From the NCBI GenBank assembly GCA_016213625.1, contig JACQZZ010000066.1, positions 1 to 64,000 on the forward strand: a stretch of 64,000 bases of DNA. The letters are read 5' to 3'. A program made the position numbers and the translations under genes. Positions 26,677-35,338 of the stretch are shown one piece after another. Below the pieces are notes generated by a model that was not told where the DNA came from, searched no databases, and was given only the letters and a program-made list of their open reading frames with translations. Positions within the stretch are counted from its first letter, which is position 1. Each line of letters starts with the position of its first letter. The stretch is from Actinomycetota bacterium (lineage in GTDB: Bacteria > Actinomycetota > Acidimicrobiia > Acidimicrobiales > Ilumatobacteraceae).

Positions 26677-27399
26677 GTGATCACCCACGACTCCGCACTG
26701 CGCGACCTCATTCGCCGCCACCTGGCGGCGCATCCGCTGCACGAAGTGCCGCCCGGGGCGGCCAAGCGCGCCGCCGTGGCCATCGTCGTGACCGCCAGCG
26801 AAGCCGGCTCCGACTCCACCGATCCGATGTCGTTCACGGCGGAGGAGATGGCGGTGGTGCCCGGCGACATCGACGGCTTCGACGGCTCGGTCACCGACGT
26901 CGCCGGCGGGGCGTCCTTCCTGCTCTGCCGACGTGCCGCAACGCTGAACGGACACGGCGGGCAGTGGGCCCTTCCGGGCGGTCGGGTGGACCCCGGTGAG
27001 ACCGTCGAGGAGACCGCACTGCGCGAGCTGGAGGAGGAGTTGGGGTTGTCGCTGGGACACGACAGCGTGCTCGGTCGGCTCGACGACTACACCACCCGCT
27101 CGGGCTACGTCATCACGCCCGTGGTGCTGTGGGCCGATGGCGATGTGGCGCTGACACCGAACCCGGCGGAGGTCGCGTACGTGTACCACATCGGTCTGCA
27201 CGAACTGCAGCGACCCGACTCTCCCCGATTCGTCACCATTCCCGAGAGCGACCGGCCGGTGGTGCAGGTGCCATTGGGCAAGGACCTCATCCACGCCCCC
27301 ACCGGTGCGGTGCTGGTGCAGTTCCGTTGGGTCGCACTCGACGGCCGCGCCGGCGAGCGGGTGCACGACTTCGAGCAGCCGGTGTTCGCCTGGAAGTGA
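26677..27399 (+). CDS. Nudix hydrolase (CoA pyrophosphatase-like)
   Basis: 240 residues from GTG 26677. The Nudix box is complete: GGRVDPGETVEETALRELEEE followed by LGL. The N-terminus and the SFLLCRRAATLNGHGGQWALPGG lead-in resemble NudL/CoA pyrophosphatases (UPF0035-like), which cleave CoA or its derivatives, although the family-specific LLTxRA motif is only partly present (SFLLCRRA). It hydrolyses a nucleoside diphosphate linked to X. It stands alone between cydA and dut; the frame stays open further upstream, but the -10 position argues against a longer product. Confidence 0.82.
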   Translation: MITHDSALRDLIRRHLAAHPLHEVPPGAAKRAAVAIVVTASEAGSDSTDPMSFTAEEMAVVPGDIDGFDGSVTDVAGGASFLLCRRAATLNGHGGQWALPGGRVDPGETVEETALRELEEELGLSLGHDSVLGRLDDYTTRSGYVITPVVLWADGDVALTPNPAEVAYVYHIGLHELQRPDSPRFVTIPESDRPVVQVPLGKDLIHAPTGAVLVQFRWVALDGRAGERVHDFEQPVFAWK

Positions 27400-27414
27400 C
27401 GGTGGCGCAACTGG

Positions 27415-27852
27415 TCAGTGACGACCGGAGTGACCGAACCCACCGCCGCGATCGTCGCCGTCGAGCGACTCGACCACCTGCCACTCCGCTTCTTCCACGC
27501 GTTGCAGCACGAGCTGCGCGATGCGGTCGCCACGGTGCACGTGGAACGTGTCGTGCGGGTTGGTGTTCAGCAGGATCACCTTCACCTCACCCCGGTAGGC
27601 GCTGTCGATGAGCCCGGGGGCGTTCGCGACCGTGAGCCCGTGGTGCAACGCGTTGCCACTGCGCGGCAGCACGAAGCCGGCGAACCCGACAGGGATGGCG
27701 ATGCTGATGCCCGTGGGCATGAGCAGACGCCCGCCGCCAGGGCGCACCTCGCCGTCCTCGCGAGCCCTCAGGTCGAGCCCGGCATCGCCCGGATGGGCAT
27801 AGGAGGGCAGCGGCAGGTCCTGGTCGAGTCGGACGATGGGGATGGGCAGCAT
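27415..27852 (-). CDS. dut: Deoxyuridine 5'-triphosphate nucleotidohydrolase
   Basis: 145 residues from ATG 27852. Trimeric dUTPase motifs are in order: I AHPGDAGLDLRA, II PRSGNALHHG (Ser in PRSG), III GLIDSAYRGEV, IV RGDRIAQLVL and V near the C-terminus RGGGFGHSGRH (the P-loop-like flexible tail). It hydrolyses dUTP to dUMP. It diverges from selA with only 37 bp between starts. TACACT (27866-27861, minus) lies eight bases before its ATG. Confidence 0.95.
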   Translation of the reverse strand: MLPIPIVRLDQDLPLPSYAHPGDAGLDLRAREDGEVRPGGGRLLMPTGISIAIPVGFAGFVLPRSGNALHHGLTVANAPGLIDSAYRGEVKVILLNTNPHDTFHVHRGDRIAQLVLQRVEEAEWQVVESLDGDDRGGGFGHSGRH

Positions 27853-27889
27853 CGAGGTCGAGTGTATGCGTGCCACTACCGTTGCCCGA
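27853..27889. promoter_or_regulatory. Overlapping divergent promoters of dut and selA
   Basis: Within 37 bp, TACCGT (27877-27882, plus) lies seven bases before selA ATG 27890, and TACACT (27866-27861, minus) lies eight bases before dut ATG 27852. Both messages would be leaderless. Each -35 would lie across the other gene's start. Confidence 0.45.
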
Positions 27890-29194
27890 ATGAGCGCCGA
27901 CGGTTCGAACGAGCGTGGCCGACCCCCCAGCGTCGACCGTCTGGCGCGCGCCATGGCCGAGGTGGATCTCCCGCACGCCGTCCTCGTCGAACTCGCCCGA
28001 GCCGCCATCGCCGACGGACCCGACCACTGGTCCAGCGAAGCAGCCGTGGAACGGGCACAGCACCATCGGGCGACGTTGCTCGCGCCGGTGGTGAACGCGA
28101 CCGGCGTGCTGCTGCACACCAATCTCGGTCGCGCACCGCTCGCCGTTCATCACGCGGCGCAGGCCGTGAACGTGGAGTTCGATCTGAACACCGGCGAACG
28201 CGGTTCGCGCCAGGCGGCAGTGGGCGGGCTGCTCGCCACGCTGTGCGGGGCCGACGCGGCCATCGTGGTGAACAACAACGCAGCCGCGGTGCTGCTCGTG
28301 CTCGCCGCGCTCGCCCACGACCGGCAGGTGCTCGTCAGCCGCGGCGAGAGCGTCGAGATCGGTGGCGGCTTCCGAGTGCCGGAGGTGATGGAGCAGTCGG
28401 GCGCACGCCTCGTCGACGTCGGCACCACCAATCGCACTCGGCTCACCGACTACTCGAAGGCACTCGCCAGGAAGACTGCCGACGTCGCGCTCGTGCTGAA
28501 GGTGCATCCCAGCAACTACCGGGTGGAAGGGTTCGTGGAGGACACGCCGGTCGAGCAGTTGGCCACGCTGCCCGTACCCGTCGTGGCCGACATCGGCAGC
28601 GGCCTCATCGACGCCAACACGCCGTGGCTCGGTGGCCCTCCACCGGTCTGGCTCGCCGGTGAGCCCGCCGCACGGCAGACATTGGCCGCAGGGGCAGCGC
28701 TCGTCACGTTCAGCGGCGACAAGCTCATGGGCGGCCCGCAGAGCGGCATCATCGCCGGCGACGCCACCCTTGTGGCCACGTGTGCGCGTCACCCGCTCGC
28801 CCGAGCGCTACGGCCGGGCGCGCACGTCCTGCTCGCGGTGCAGGACGTGGCACTCGCCTACCTGCAACGCGATGCTGCGCAACGCATCCCCTTCTGGCAG
28901 ATGGCGGCCATGCCGGTCGACGAATTGCGAGTGCGGGCCAACGCGGTCGTGGCCGCTGCCGGAGTCGGTGACGTCGTCGACAGCGAGGCCATCCCGGGCG
29001 CGGGAAGTGCACCGGGCACGGTCATCCCCTCCGTCGCCATCCGAGTGGAGGGCGATCGCCTCGCGGTGTTGCGCGCCGCGCATCCACCGGTTGTCGCTCG
29101 TACCCGCGACGGCGCGACGTTGCTCGACCTGCGCACCGTGCACCCCGACGACGATGCGCACCTCACCGCGGTGCTGCGCGCATGCGCGTCGTAG
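27890..29194 (+). CDS. selA: L-seryl-tRNA(Sec) selenium transferase
   Basis: 434 residues. PLP enzyme converting seryl-tRNA(Sec) to selenocysteinyl-tRNA(Sec) with selenophosphate. The PLP lysine is K278 in FSGDKLMGGPQSGIIAG; VNATGVLLHTNLGRAPL, VVNNNAAAVLLVL, VSRGESVEIGGGFRVP and DIGSGL are the SelA blocks. The N-terminal ~60-residue tRNA-binding region is present. It overlaps selB by 13 bases, so the two are coupled. No selC tRNA is found beside it. ATG 27890 is chosen over the in-frame ATG 27836, which lies before the -10. Confidence 0.95.
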   Translation: MSADGSNERGRPPSVDRLARAMAEVDLPHAVLVELARAAIADGPDHWSSEAAVERAQHHRATLLAPVVNATGVLLHTNLGRAPLAVHHAAQAVNVEFDLNTGERGSRQAAVGGLLATLCGADAAIVVNNNAAAVLLVLAALAHDRQVLVSRGESVEIGGGFRVPEVMEQSGARLVDVGTTNRTRLTDYSKALARKTADVALVLKVHPSNYRVEGFVEDTPVEQLATLPVPVVADIGSGLIDANTPWLGGPPPVWLAGEPAARQTLAAGAALVTFSGDKLMGGPQSGIIAGDATLVATCARHPLARALRPGAHVLLAVQDVALAYLQRDAAQRIPFWQMAAMPVDELRVRANAVVAAAGVGDVVDSEAIPGAGSAPGTVIPSVAIRVEGDRLAVLRAAHPPVVARTRDGATLLDLRTVHPDDDAHLTAVLRACAS

Positions 29195-30894
29195 CCACCG
29201 CGGGCCATGTCGACCACGGCAAGTCGTCGTTGGTGCAGGCACTCACCGGCACCAACCCCGACCGGTGGGACGAGGAGCGCCGCCGAGGTCTCACCATCGA
29301 CCTCGGGTTCGCCCACACCACGCTGCCCAACGGCGAAGGCCTCAGCTTCGTCGATGTGCCCGGCCACGTGCGGTTCCTGCGCAACATGCTGGCCGGCGTG
29401 GGCGGTGTCGACGCGTGCGTGTTCGTAGTGGCCGCCACCGAAGGCTGGAAGCCGCAGAGCGAGGAGCACCTGCGCATCCTGCAGATGGTGGGGTTGCAGC
29501 ACGGTCTGGTCGCGCTCACCAAGGTCGACGCAGTCGACGACGAGTGGCGTGAGCTGCAGGAGATGGACGTGCGCGACCGGTTGGCCGGCACGTTCCTCTC
29601 CGATGCGCCCATCGTCGGTGTCAGCGCGCTCACGGGCGACGGCCTCGACGCCCTGCGGGACGCGCTGGTCGAGCTGATCGAACGCACACCCTCGTCGATG
29701 GACCGCGGTCGGCCTCGCCTGTGGGTCGACCGGGTGTTCGCGGCGAAGGGAAGCGGCACGGTGGTCACCGGTACGCTCACCGGAGGATCCGTGCGGGAGG
29801 ACCAGCAATTGCACGCCGGCGCTCGACCCGTCCGCGTGCGTTCGATCCAGTCGCACGGCGAACGACATGCCGCCATCGGCCCTGGCAACCGAGTCGCGCT
29901 CAACCTGGTCGGAGTGGACCACAGCGATCTCCAGCGAGGCGACGCCGTGGTCGACGACGGCCAATGGCGGCCCACTCGCCGCTTCGACGCCACACTGCGG
30001 GTGCTGCCATCGCTGGACCACGAGGTGTCGCGGCGCGGCGCCTACTTCGCCTATCTCGGCTCCGGCGAGTTCCCGGTGAAGCTGCGCGTCCTGGGGCTCG
30101 ACGCCATTCCGCCAGGTGGCGATGGGCTGGTGCGCGTCCACCTCCCCGTCGCGCTGCCGTTGGTGACGGGCGATCGCTACGTGCTGCGCGAGTCGGGCCG
30201 CGACGAGACCATCGGCGGTGGCGAGGTGCTCGACGTCGCCCCGGTCCTACCCGCCTCGAAGGCTCGGCCGGACCGCGACATCGACCGGCTCGTGGCCGAG
30301 CACGGGTGGATCGACGCGACCGAACTGCTCGCGCTCACCGGTGTCGACCGTCCGCCGACGCTCGGCCGATGGGTGGTCTCACCCGCAGCGCTCGAATCGA
30401 CGGAACAGAGAGTACGTGAGCGCGTCGCCGAGGCGGGCTCGTTGGGGCTCGACCTCGCCTCACTCGATGAGCGAGAGCGTGCTGTCCTCGCAGCCATCGA
30501 CGATCTGGAGGTGGCCAACGGCCGGGTTCGTCCCGCCGAGGTGCACGACCCGTTGGCCGAGCACCCGTTCGTGGCAGCGCTGGCCGCCGGCCGGTTCGCC
30601 CCGCCCGACGCGTCGGGTGTGGACCGTGCCGAACTCCGCGAGCTCGTGCGTCGTTCGCTCGTGGTCGAGCGCGACGGGGTGCACTTCCACCCGTCCGCCA
30701 TCGACGCCGCCGGACGTGCTGCCGCGGTGCTGCTCCGCGAGCATCCCAACGGGTTCACCGTCAGCCAGTTCCGCGATGCCCTCGGTATCACCCGCAAGCA
30801 CGCGCTGCCGCTGGCGGCGGAGCTCGACGGTCGCGGGGTCACTCGCCGCCGTGGCGACATGCGCATCGGCGGTCCGAAGCTCCCCGTGGTCTGA
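29182..30894 (+). CDS. selB: Selenocysteine-specific elongation factor
   Basis: 570 residues. GTPase motifs: AGHVDHGKSSL (G1), DVPGHVRF (G3), LTKVDA (G4-type NKxD variant). EF-Tu-like domains II and III follow (DRVFAAKGSGTVVTGTLTGG, VPVALPLVTGDRYVLRESG-like). The C-terminal ~220 residues contain winged-helix repeats (for example HPNGFTVSQFRDALGITRKH) that bind SECIS hairpins in mRNAs. It carries Sec-tRNA(Sec) to in-frame UGA codons. It implies selenoproteins elsewhere in the genome; formate dehydrogenase is the usual one. Confidence 0.95.
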   Translation: MRVVATAGHVDHGKSSLVQALTGTNPDRWDEERRRGLTIDLGFAHTTLPNGEGLSFVDVPGHVRFLRNMLAGVGGVDACVFVVAATEGWKPQSEEHLRILQMVGLQHGLVALTKVDAVDDEWRELQEMDVRDRLAGTFLSDAPIVGVSALTGDGLDALRDALVELIERTPSSMDRGRPRLWVDRVFAAKGSGTVVTGTLTGGSVREDQQLHAGARPVRVRSIQSHGERHAAIGPGNRVALNLVGVDHSDLQRGDAVVDDGQWRPTRRFDATLRVLPSLDHEVSRRGAYFAYLGSGEFPVKLRVLGLDAIPPGGDGLVRVHLPVALPLVTGDRYVLRESGRDETIGGGEVLDVAPVLPASKARPDRDIDRLVAEHGWIDATELLALTGVDRPPTLGRWVVSPAALESTEQRVRERVAEAGSLGLDLASLDERERAVLAAIDDLEVANGRVRPAEVHDPLAEHPFVAALAAGRFAPPDASGVDRAELRELVRRSLVVERDGVHFHPSAIDAAGRAAAVLLREHPNGFTVSQFRDALGITRKHALPLAAELDGRGVTRRRGDMRIGGPKLPVV

Positions 30895-30906
30895 TACCGC
30901 CCCATC

Positions 30907-30945
30907 CGAGTGGGTACTCGCACCCTGGATGCGAGTACCCACTCG
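30907..30945. terminator. Perfect 16-bp hairpin downstream of selB
   Basis: CGAGTGGGTACTCGCA pairs with TGCGAGTACCCACTCG around a 7-nt loop (CCCTGGA), 12 bp after the selB stop. It is placed between convergent selB and the hydrolase at 30998 and can stop both. The arm contains the CACTCG-type unit that recurs next to it. Confidence 0.65.
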
Positions 30946-31030
30946 CACGGACGGGTGGCACTCGGGTGAGGCGCCTCCCACTCGGATGGGACGCCGGTCA
31001 CTCGGATGGAGGGCTGGCACTCGGATCGGG
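30940..31030 (+). repeat. Five direct CACTCGGAT-type units spaced 19-20 bp
   Basis: Unit starts are at 30940, 30959, 30979, 30999 and 31018; the best copies read CACTCGGATGG. One inverted copy (ATCCGAGTG) is at 30904-30912 inside the selB hairpin. The last units overlap the end of the hydrolase gene. Confidence 0.7.
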
Positions 31031-31912
31031 GGCGCGGCGAGGGTCGAGGGTCTTCACGCGGCGCAAGCCCTTGCGTTTCGGTGCGGGCGCGTGGAGCTCG
31101 AGCTCGCGAGCGGCCTGGGCCACCTTCACGTCGTTGGTGATGATCTCGCCGAATTGTTTCGGGTCGGCCAAGAGCCAGCTGTGCGACCCCTCGACCACGG
31201 TGCCTTCCACACCCGACGCCACGCACAACGCCTCGAACGACTCGCGCGGAATGATGCCGTCGCGGGTACCCCACAGGATGCTGATGGACAGCCCGCTGTC
31301 GCGCAGCGACTCCAGCTCGCCGCGCAGGTCGGCCCGACGGGCGAGGTTGGCCACCTTCACGATGGCTCGCGGGTTGCGCACCAGGTTCGGGACGAAGTCC
31401 TCCACCACCACCGGCAGCACCCGGGTGGCCTGACGAATGGGCCACACGTCGCCCGGGAAGTGCAGGCCCCAGTCCCACAGCGGGCGCTCGGTGATGCTGC
31501 GCAGTGTGCGGCCGTTGCGCCACGACGAGCCGCCGATGGAGTTCACCAGCACGAGGCTGCGCACTCGGGTGCGATGGTCGTGAGCGAACCTCACCGCGAC
31601 GCCGCCACCGAACGAGTGGCCCACCACCACCGCTGGCTCCTCGACACCCAGCACGTCGAGCAGATCGGCCACCCACTGCGCGTACCCGCGCAGCGAGAAG
31701 GCATTGGCCGGGAGTTCGGGCGTGCCACCGAAGCCGGGCATGGCCGGGGCGATGACTCGGCACCCCTTCGCCGCCAACTGGCGGACGACGTCGCGGTACG
31801 TGTGCTGGGCGAGGGCCCACCCGTGCAACAGCACCACCGGCAGCCCCTCGCCCGCCGTGCTGTAGCCGGCAGGGCGACCCTGCACGAACGTGCGCTGGTC
31901 CACCACGATCAC
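30998..31912 (-). CDS. Alpha/beta hydrolase
   Basis: 304 residues from ATG 31912. The oxyanion loop is LLHGWALAQHTYRD, the nucleophile elbow GHSFGGGVAV, the acid Asp in WGTRDGIIPRES, and His in VEGSHSWLL. The lid region between them (SSWRNGRTLRSITERPLWDW) suits bulky hydrophobic substrates. The C-terminus is a basic tail (PAPKRKGLRRVKTLDPRRAP) that ends inside the CACTCGGAT repeats. It starts 20 bp after the NfeD gene stop on the same strand, so it may be co-transcribed. Confidence 0.87.
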   Translation of the reverse strand: MIVVDQRTFVQGRPAGYSTAGEGLPVVLLHGWALAQHTYRDVVRQLAAKGCRVIAPAMPGFGGTPELPANAFSLRGYAQWVADLLDVLGVEEPAVVVGHSFGGGVAVRFAHDHRTRVRSLVLVNSIGGSSWRNGRTLRSITERPLWDWGLHFPGDVWPIRQATRVLPVVVEDFVPNLVRNPRAIVKVANLARRADLRGELESLRDSGLSISILWGTRDGIIPRESFEALCVASGVEGTVVEGSHSWLLADPKQFGEIITNDVKVAQAARELELHAPAPKRKGLRRVKTLDPRRAPDPSASPPSE

Positions 31913-31931
31913 GGGAGTTCAGTCCCCGGTT

Positions 31932-33377
31932 TCAGTCGTCGGTACCGGCATCGCCGGCCCCTGCCTTCGCTCGGCGTTCGCGGTAGTCGCGAGCGCCACC
32001 CTCGGCGGGCTCGACCTCCAGCGTGACGCCGTCGATGGCCACCACTCGCAGGTCGCCGCCGGCGACGATGGGTGTGGCGCGGTTGGTACGCGCACGCCAC
32101 TTGGCCTCGCCCACCTGAGCGACGCCCTCGGGGCTGATGGCACCGACGGCCGTGCCCTCCTTGCCGATCATCCACTCGCGGCCGATGGTGGGCGTGGCGA
32201 ATCGGGTGCGCACCATCGACGGCATGCCGACGATGAAGGTGAGCAGCACGCCGACGATCACGAAGAACAGCGTGACCCAACTGAGCTGCAGGTCGTTGCC
32301 GGGGATGGGTTCGTAGAGGAACCAGGCGCTGAGCACGAACAGCGTGACACCCACGCCGGTCCAGAACCGTGGGATGCCCACCTGCACGTCGACGGCGAAG
32401 GCGAGCATGGCGAGCACCAGCAGCACGATGGCGCCGGTGCGGGTGGGCAGCGCGGACAGGCCGTAGCACCCGAACACGGTGAGCACCGCACCGACGAACC
32501 CGGCCACGCCCACGCCGGCCGTGAAGAACTCGAAGATGAGCAGGCACACGCCGATGACGAAGAACACGAAGGCCATCGGCGGGCTGGCCACGGTGTGGAA
32601 CATCTCCTCCAGCAGGCCGAGCGCACTGAAGCGCACCAGGGTGGCCACGTTCTGGGTCTCACCGGTGTCGCTCAGGTCCTGGGCGACGGTGTCGAGCACC
32701 GTGCCGTCGTCGAGCACCACACCATCCATCGCCAGCACCATGCTGCGCACGGTGGGCACACCCACGTCGGGAGTGTCGAGCTTCAGCACGCCCGCCGCAC
32801 GGGCTTCGGAGAACGACATGGAGTCGCTCTTCAGTGCATCAGCGGCGGGACCGAGGTCGACCTGCGCCCCGTCGAGCTCCAGCAACGGACCGGTGTAGCC
32901 CAATCGGCTGCCGGCCACCATGGCGGTGACATCGGCGACGCCGAACAGCTGCGCGGGAACGCCATAGGCGCGGGCGCCGCTGGACGGACCGACCCAGATG
33001 CCGACGGCGATCGTCGCGTCGGCCACCTTCTGCAGCAGGCCGCGCATGGACTCGTCGGAGACGATGGACCCCTTCGAGTTCATCTGCAGGATGATGGCCT
33101 GTGAACCAGCGGCCTCGGCGCGGTCGATGGCGTCGGCCACGGACTGCACCTGGATCTCGTCGAACAGGCCCGACACCTGCAGCACGTCGACCGGGGCGAG
33201 GTCGTCGGCCACGGACGACTCGGTGTCGCTGACCTGCTCGGTCGCGACCGTGTCGGAGGTGATGACCGTGTCGTTCGGCGGCACGGTGCTGGCGTTCGCG
33301 GTGCTGGTGCCGAGCAGCGACAACCCAGCCAGCCCCGCGAGGGGCGTGATGAGAAGGGTGATCGCTAGTCTGCGCAC
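31932..33377 (-). CDS. Long-form NfeD membrane protease-like protein
   Basis: 481 residues from GTG 33377 with GGAGG just upstream. A signal peptide (LAITLLITPLAGLAGLSLL) is followed by a ClpP-like domain with IILQMNSKGS and the serine-bearing PSSGARAYG motif, as in long NfeD proteins where Ser acts with a Lys. Four or five hydrophobic helices follow (about residues 270-370), then a C-terminal OB-fold NfeD domain (GKEGTAVGAISPEGVAQVGEAKW). Long NfeD proteins usually pair with stomatin/SPFH partners in membrane quality control; no SPFH gene is in this window. Its start is three bases from the divergent Get3-like gene start. Confidence 0.85.
   Translation of the reverse strand: MRRLAITLLITPLAGLAGLSLLGTSTANASTVPPNDTVITSDTVATEQVSDTESSVADDLAPVDVLQVSGLFDEIQVQSVADAIDRAEAAGSQAIILQMNSKGSIVSDESMRGLLQKVADATIAVGIWVGPSSGARAYGVPAQLFGVADVTAMVAGSRLGYTGPLLELDGAQVDLGPAADALKSDSMSFSEARAAGVLKLDTPDVGVPTVRSMVLAMDGVVLDDGTVLDTVAQDLSDTGETQNVATLVRFSALGLLEEMFHTVASPPMAFVFFVIGVCLLIFEFFTAGVGVAGFVGAVLTVFGCYGLSALPTRTGAIVLLVLAMLAFAVDVQVGIPRFWTGVGVTLFVLSAWFLYEPIPGNDLQLSWVTLFFVIVGVLLTFIVGMPSMVRTRFATPTIGREWMIGKEGTAVGAISPEGVAQVGEAKWRARTNRATPIVAGGDLRVVAIDGVTLEVEPAEGGARDYRERRAKAGAGDAGTDD
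33366..33371 (+). promoter_or_regulatory. -10 element TAGTCT of the ArsA/Get3-like operon
   Basis: TAGTCT lies eight bases before GTG 33380 and inside the start of the divergent nfeD gene; the message would be leaderless. Confidence 0.45.
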
Positions 33378-33379
33378 AA

Positions 33380-34240
33380 GTGCCTCCGAGAAAGAGCGTG
33401 GATCCGCTGCAGTTCGTCTCCACCGCCCGGGTTGCCGTCGTGGCCGGCAAGGGCGGGGTTGGGAAGACCACGGTAACTGCCGTTTTGGCGCGCGCGGCAA
33501 TCCGCAGGGGACTTCGGGTCCTCGTGGTCGAGCTCGACGGCAAGCCTGCGCTGGAGCATCTGCTCCCCGGAGTGGAGGTGCAGCACATCTCGGCCACCGC
33601 GGCGCTCGGCGAGTACCTCGACACCCACGGATTGTCGCGAGTGGCCAAGCGGCTCACCAGCACCGGCATCATCGACGTGGTGGCCACGGCCAGCCCGGGC
33701 ATCGACGACATCGTCGTGCTGGGCAAGATCAAGCAACTCGAACGCAGTGGCCTGTACGACCTAGTGGTGGTCGACGGCCCGGCCGCCGGGCACGCCATCA
33801 CGTTCCTGCTGTCGGCCAAGAGCCTGCTCGCCACGGTGCGGGGCGGCCCCATCCACACCCAGGCCACCGAGGTGGCGGCGATGCTCGCCGACCCCGAGCG
33901 TTGCCAGGTGGTGTTGGTCACGCTGCCCGAGACCACCCCCGTCAACGAAGCGATGGACACCGCTGACGCGCTGCGCGAGCGGCTCGGCGTGCACCTCGGC
34001 CCCATCGTGGTGAACGCGGTCGACGAGGGTCCGCTGCTCACCCCCGACGCCGCTCCCGAAGGGTCGCCGATGCGGGCCGCGGCCGAGTTCCGCAACGCTC
34101 GCCGCGAACTCCACGCCGCCGAACGCGCCCGGCTCGACGAGCGCACTCACCTCGAGCAGTTGGTGCTCCCGCTGGTGGCCGGCGCCGTGCTCGACGCCGG
34201 CGCCATCGAGCGCCTCGCCGATGCCTGGGATCCCCTATGA
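33380..34240 (+). CDS. ArsA/Get3-like ATPase, first subunit
   Basis: 286 residues from GTG 33380. The deviant Walker A is AGKGGVGKTT near residue 23; LVVELDGKPALEHLL is the switch-I-like segment and DLVVVDGPAAGH the switch-II/Walker B-like segment. It resembles Rv3679 of M. tuberculosis, whose product acts with Rv3680 (the BagA/BagB pair, Get3 homologues). Get3 proteins deliver tail-anchored membrane proteins; in bacteria the role is less clear. ATGA overlap of four bases with the second subunit gene supports a complex of the two. The CxxC of eukaryotic Get3 is absent. Confidence 0.85.
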   Translation: MPPRKSVDPLQFVSTARVAVVAGKGGVGKTTVTAVLARAAIRRGLRVLVVELDGKPALEHLLPGVEVQHISATAALGEYLDTHGLSRVAKRLTSTGIIDVVATASPGIDDIVVLGKIKQLERSGLYDLVVVDGPAAGHAITFLLSAKSLLATVRGGPIHTQATEVAAMLADPERCQVVLVTLPETTPVNEAMDTADALRERLGVHLGPIVVNAVDEGPLLTPDAAPEGSPMRAAAEFRNARRELHAAERARLDERTHLEQLVLPLVAGAVLDAGAIERLADAWDPL

Positions 34241-35328
34241 CCGAGCCCGCCGTCTCCACGTTGGCCGACCACCTGGCGCAGGCGGGCGTGCTCATCTGCT
34301 GCGGATCGGGCGGCGTGGGCAAGACCACTGCGGCCGCTGCGCTCGGCCTGCAGGCGGCGCTGCTCGGGCGCCGGACCGTGGTGGTCACCATCGACCCGGC
34401 GAAGCGACTGGCCGACGCCCTCGGAGTGCCCGACGGGTTGACCAACGACCCGATCCAACTGCCCGTCGACGGCCCCGGCGAGCTGTGGGCGCTGATGCTC
34501 GACACCGCCACCACCTTCGACGGCCTGGTGCGCGCCAACGCGGCCGACGACGACCAGGCCGAACGCATCCTGGCCAACCGCTTCTACCGCAACGTGGCCG
34601 GCAGCCTGTCGGGCACGCAGGAGTACATGGCTGCCGAGCGGCTGCACGCGCTGCACCACGACCCACGGTTCGACCTGGTCATCGTCGACACGCCGCCCAC
34701 ACGCAACGCGCTCGACTTCCTCGATGCGCCCAGCACCCTGGCCCGCTTCATCGACCATCCCCTGTTCAAGATGCTGATGCTGCCCACCCGGCGCGGCCTG
34801 AAGGTGCTGAACATCGCCGCCCAACCCGTGCTGAAGACCATCGGCAAGGTGGTCGGTGGCGACGTGTTGGCCGATGCGGTGGCATTCTTCCAGGCGTTCG
34901 CCGGCATGGAGACCGGGTTCCGGCAACGGGCCGACGAGGTGATCCTGCTGCTGGCGAGCGACATCACCCGCTTCGTCCTGGTCGCATCGCCGCGCGCCGA
35001 CACCGTGGAGGAGGCTCGGTACTTCGCCGCCCGGCTGCGCGCGGGCGGGTTGGAGGTGGGTGCGGTCATCGTCAACCGGTGCACCCCCACCTTCGGGGAG
35101 CCGCCGGCGCGGCGCCCGCGCGCCGCCGACAGGGTGGCCCTCTACGACAACCTGCTCGAGCTGCAGGCAACTGCCGCCACCGAACGCGAGCACGTGGCCG
35201 GCTTGCTGGCCGACAGCGCCATGCCCGTGGGGGTGGACACCACGTTCGTGCCGATGCTGCCCGGCGACGTGCACACGATGGCGTCACTAGCCGCCATCCG
35301 CTCGCTCCTGTTCCCACCCACCCGGTAA
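34237..35328 (+). CDS. ArsA/Get3-like ATPase, second subunit
   Basis: 363 residues. Walker A ICCGSGGVGKTTAAAALGLQ, then VVVTIDPAKRLADALG, the ArsA P-loop and TIDPA signatures, and DLVIVDTPPTRNALDFLDAP (switch II, DTPPTRNAL). The central helical part is predicted to hold a hydrophobic substrate groove. It resembles Rv3680. Its TAA stop is inside the -10 (TAACGT) of the next gene. No arsenic genes are near, so a role in arsenite efflux is unlikely. Confidence 0.87.
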   Translation: MTEPAVSTLADHLAQAGVLICCGSGGVGKTTAAAALGLQAALLGRRTVVVTIDPAKRLADALGVPDGLTNDPIQLPVDGPGELWALMLDTATTFDGLVRANAADDDQAERILANRFYRNVAGSLSGTQEYMAAERLHALHHDPRFDLVIVDTPPTRNALDFLDAPSTLARFIDHPLFKMLMLPTRRGLKVLNIAAQPVLKTIGKVVGGDVLADAVAFFQAFAGMETGFRQRADEVILLLASDITRFVLVASPRADTVEEARYFAARLRAGGLEVGAVIVNRCTPTFGEPPARRPRAADRVALYDNLLELQATAATEREHVAGLLADSAMPVGVDTTFVPMLPGDVHTMASLAAIRSLLFPPTR

Positions 35329-35331
35329 CGT
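35326..35331 (+). promoter_or_regulatory. -10 element TAACGT of the receiver-protein gene
   Basis: TAACGT lies seven bases before GTG 35339 and shares its TAA with the stop codon of the upstream gene. Confidence 0.45.
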
Positions 35332-35338
35332 CTCCGGC

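Noticed and set aside
30904-31030. CRISPR array
   Set aside because: The repeats are about 9-11 bp with 19-20 bp period and no spacer of usual length; there are no cas genes.
33380-35328. Arsenite efflux ATPases (arsA)
   Set aside because: No arsR, arsB, arsC or arsD is near, and the pair's sequence and arrangement resemble the mycobacterial Get3-like genes.
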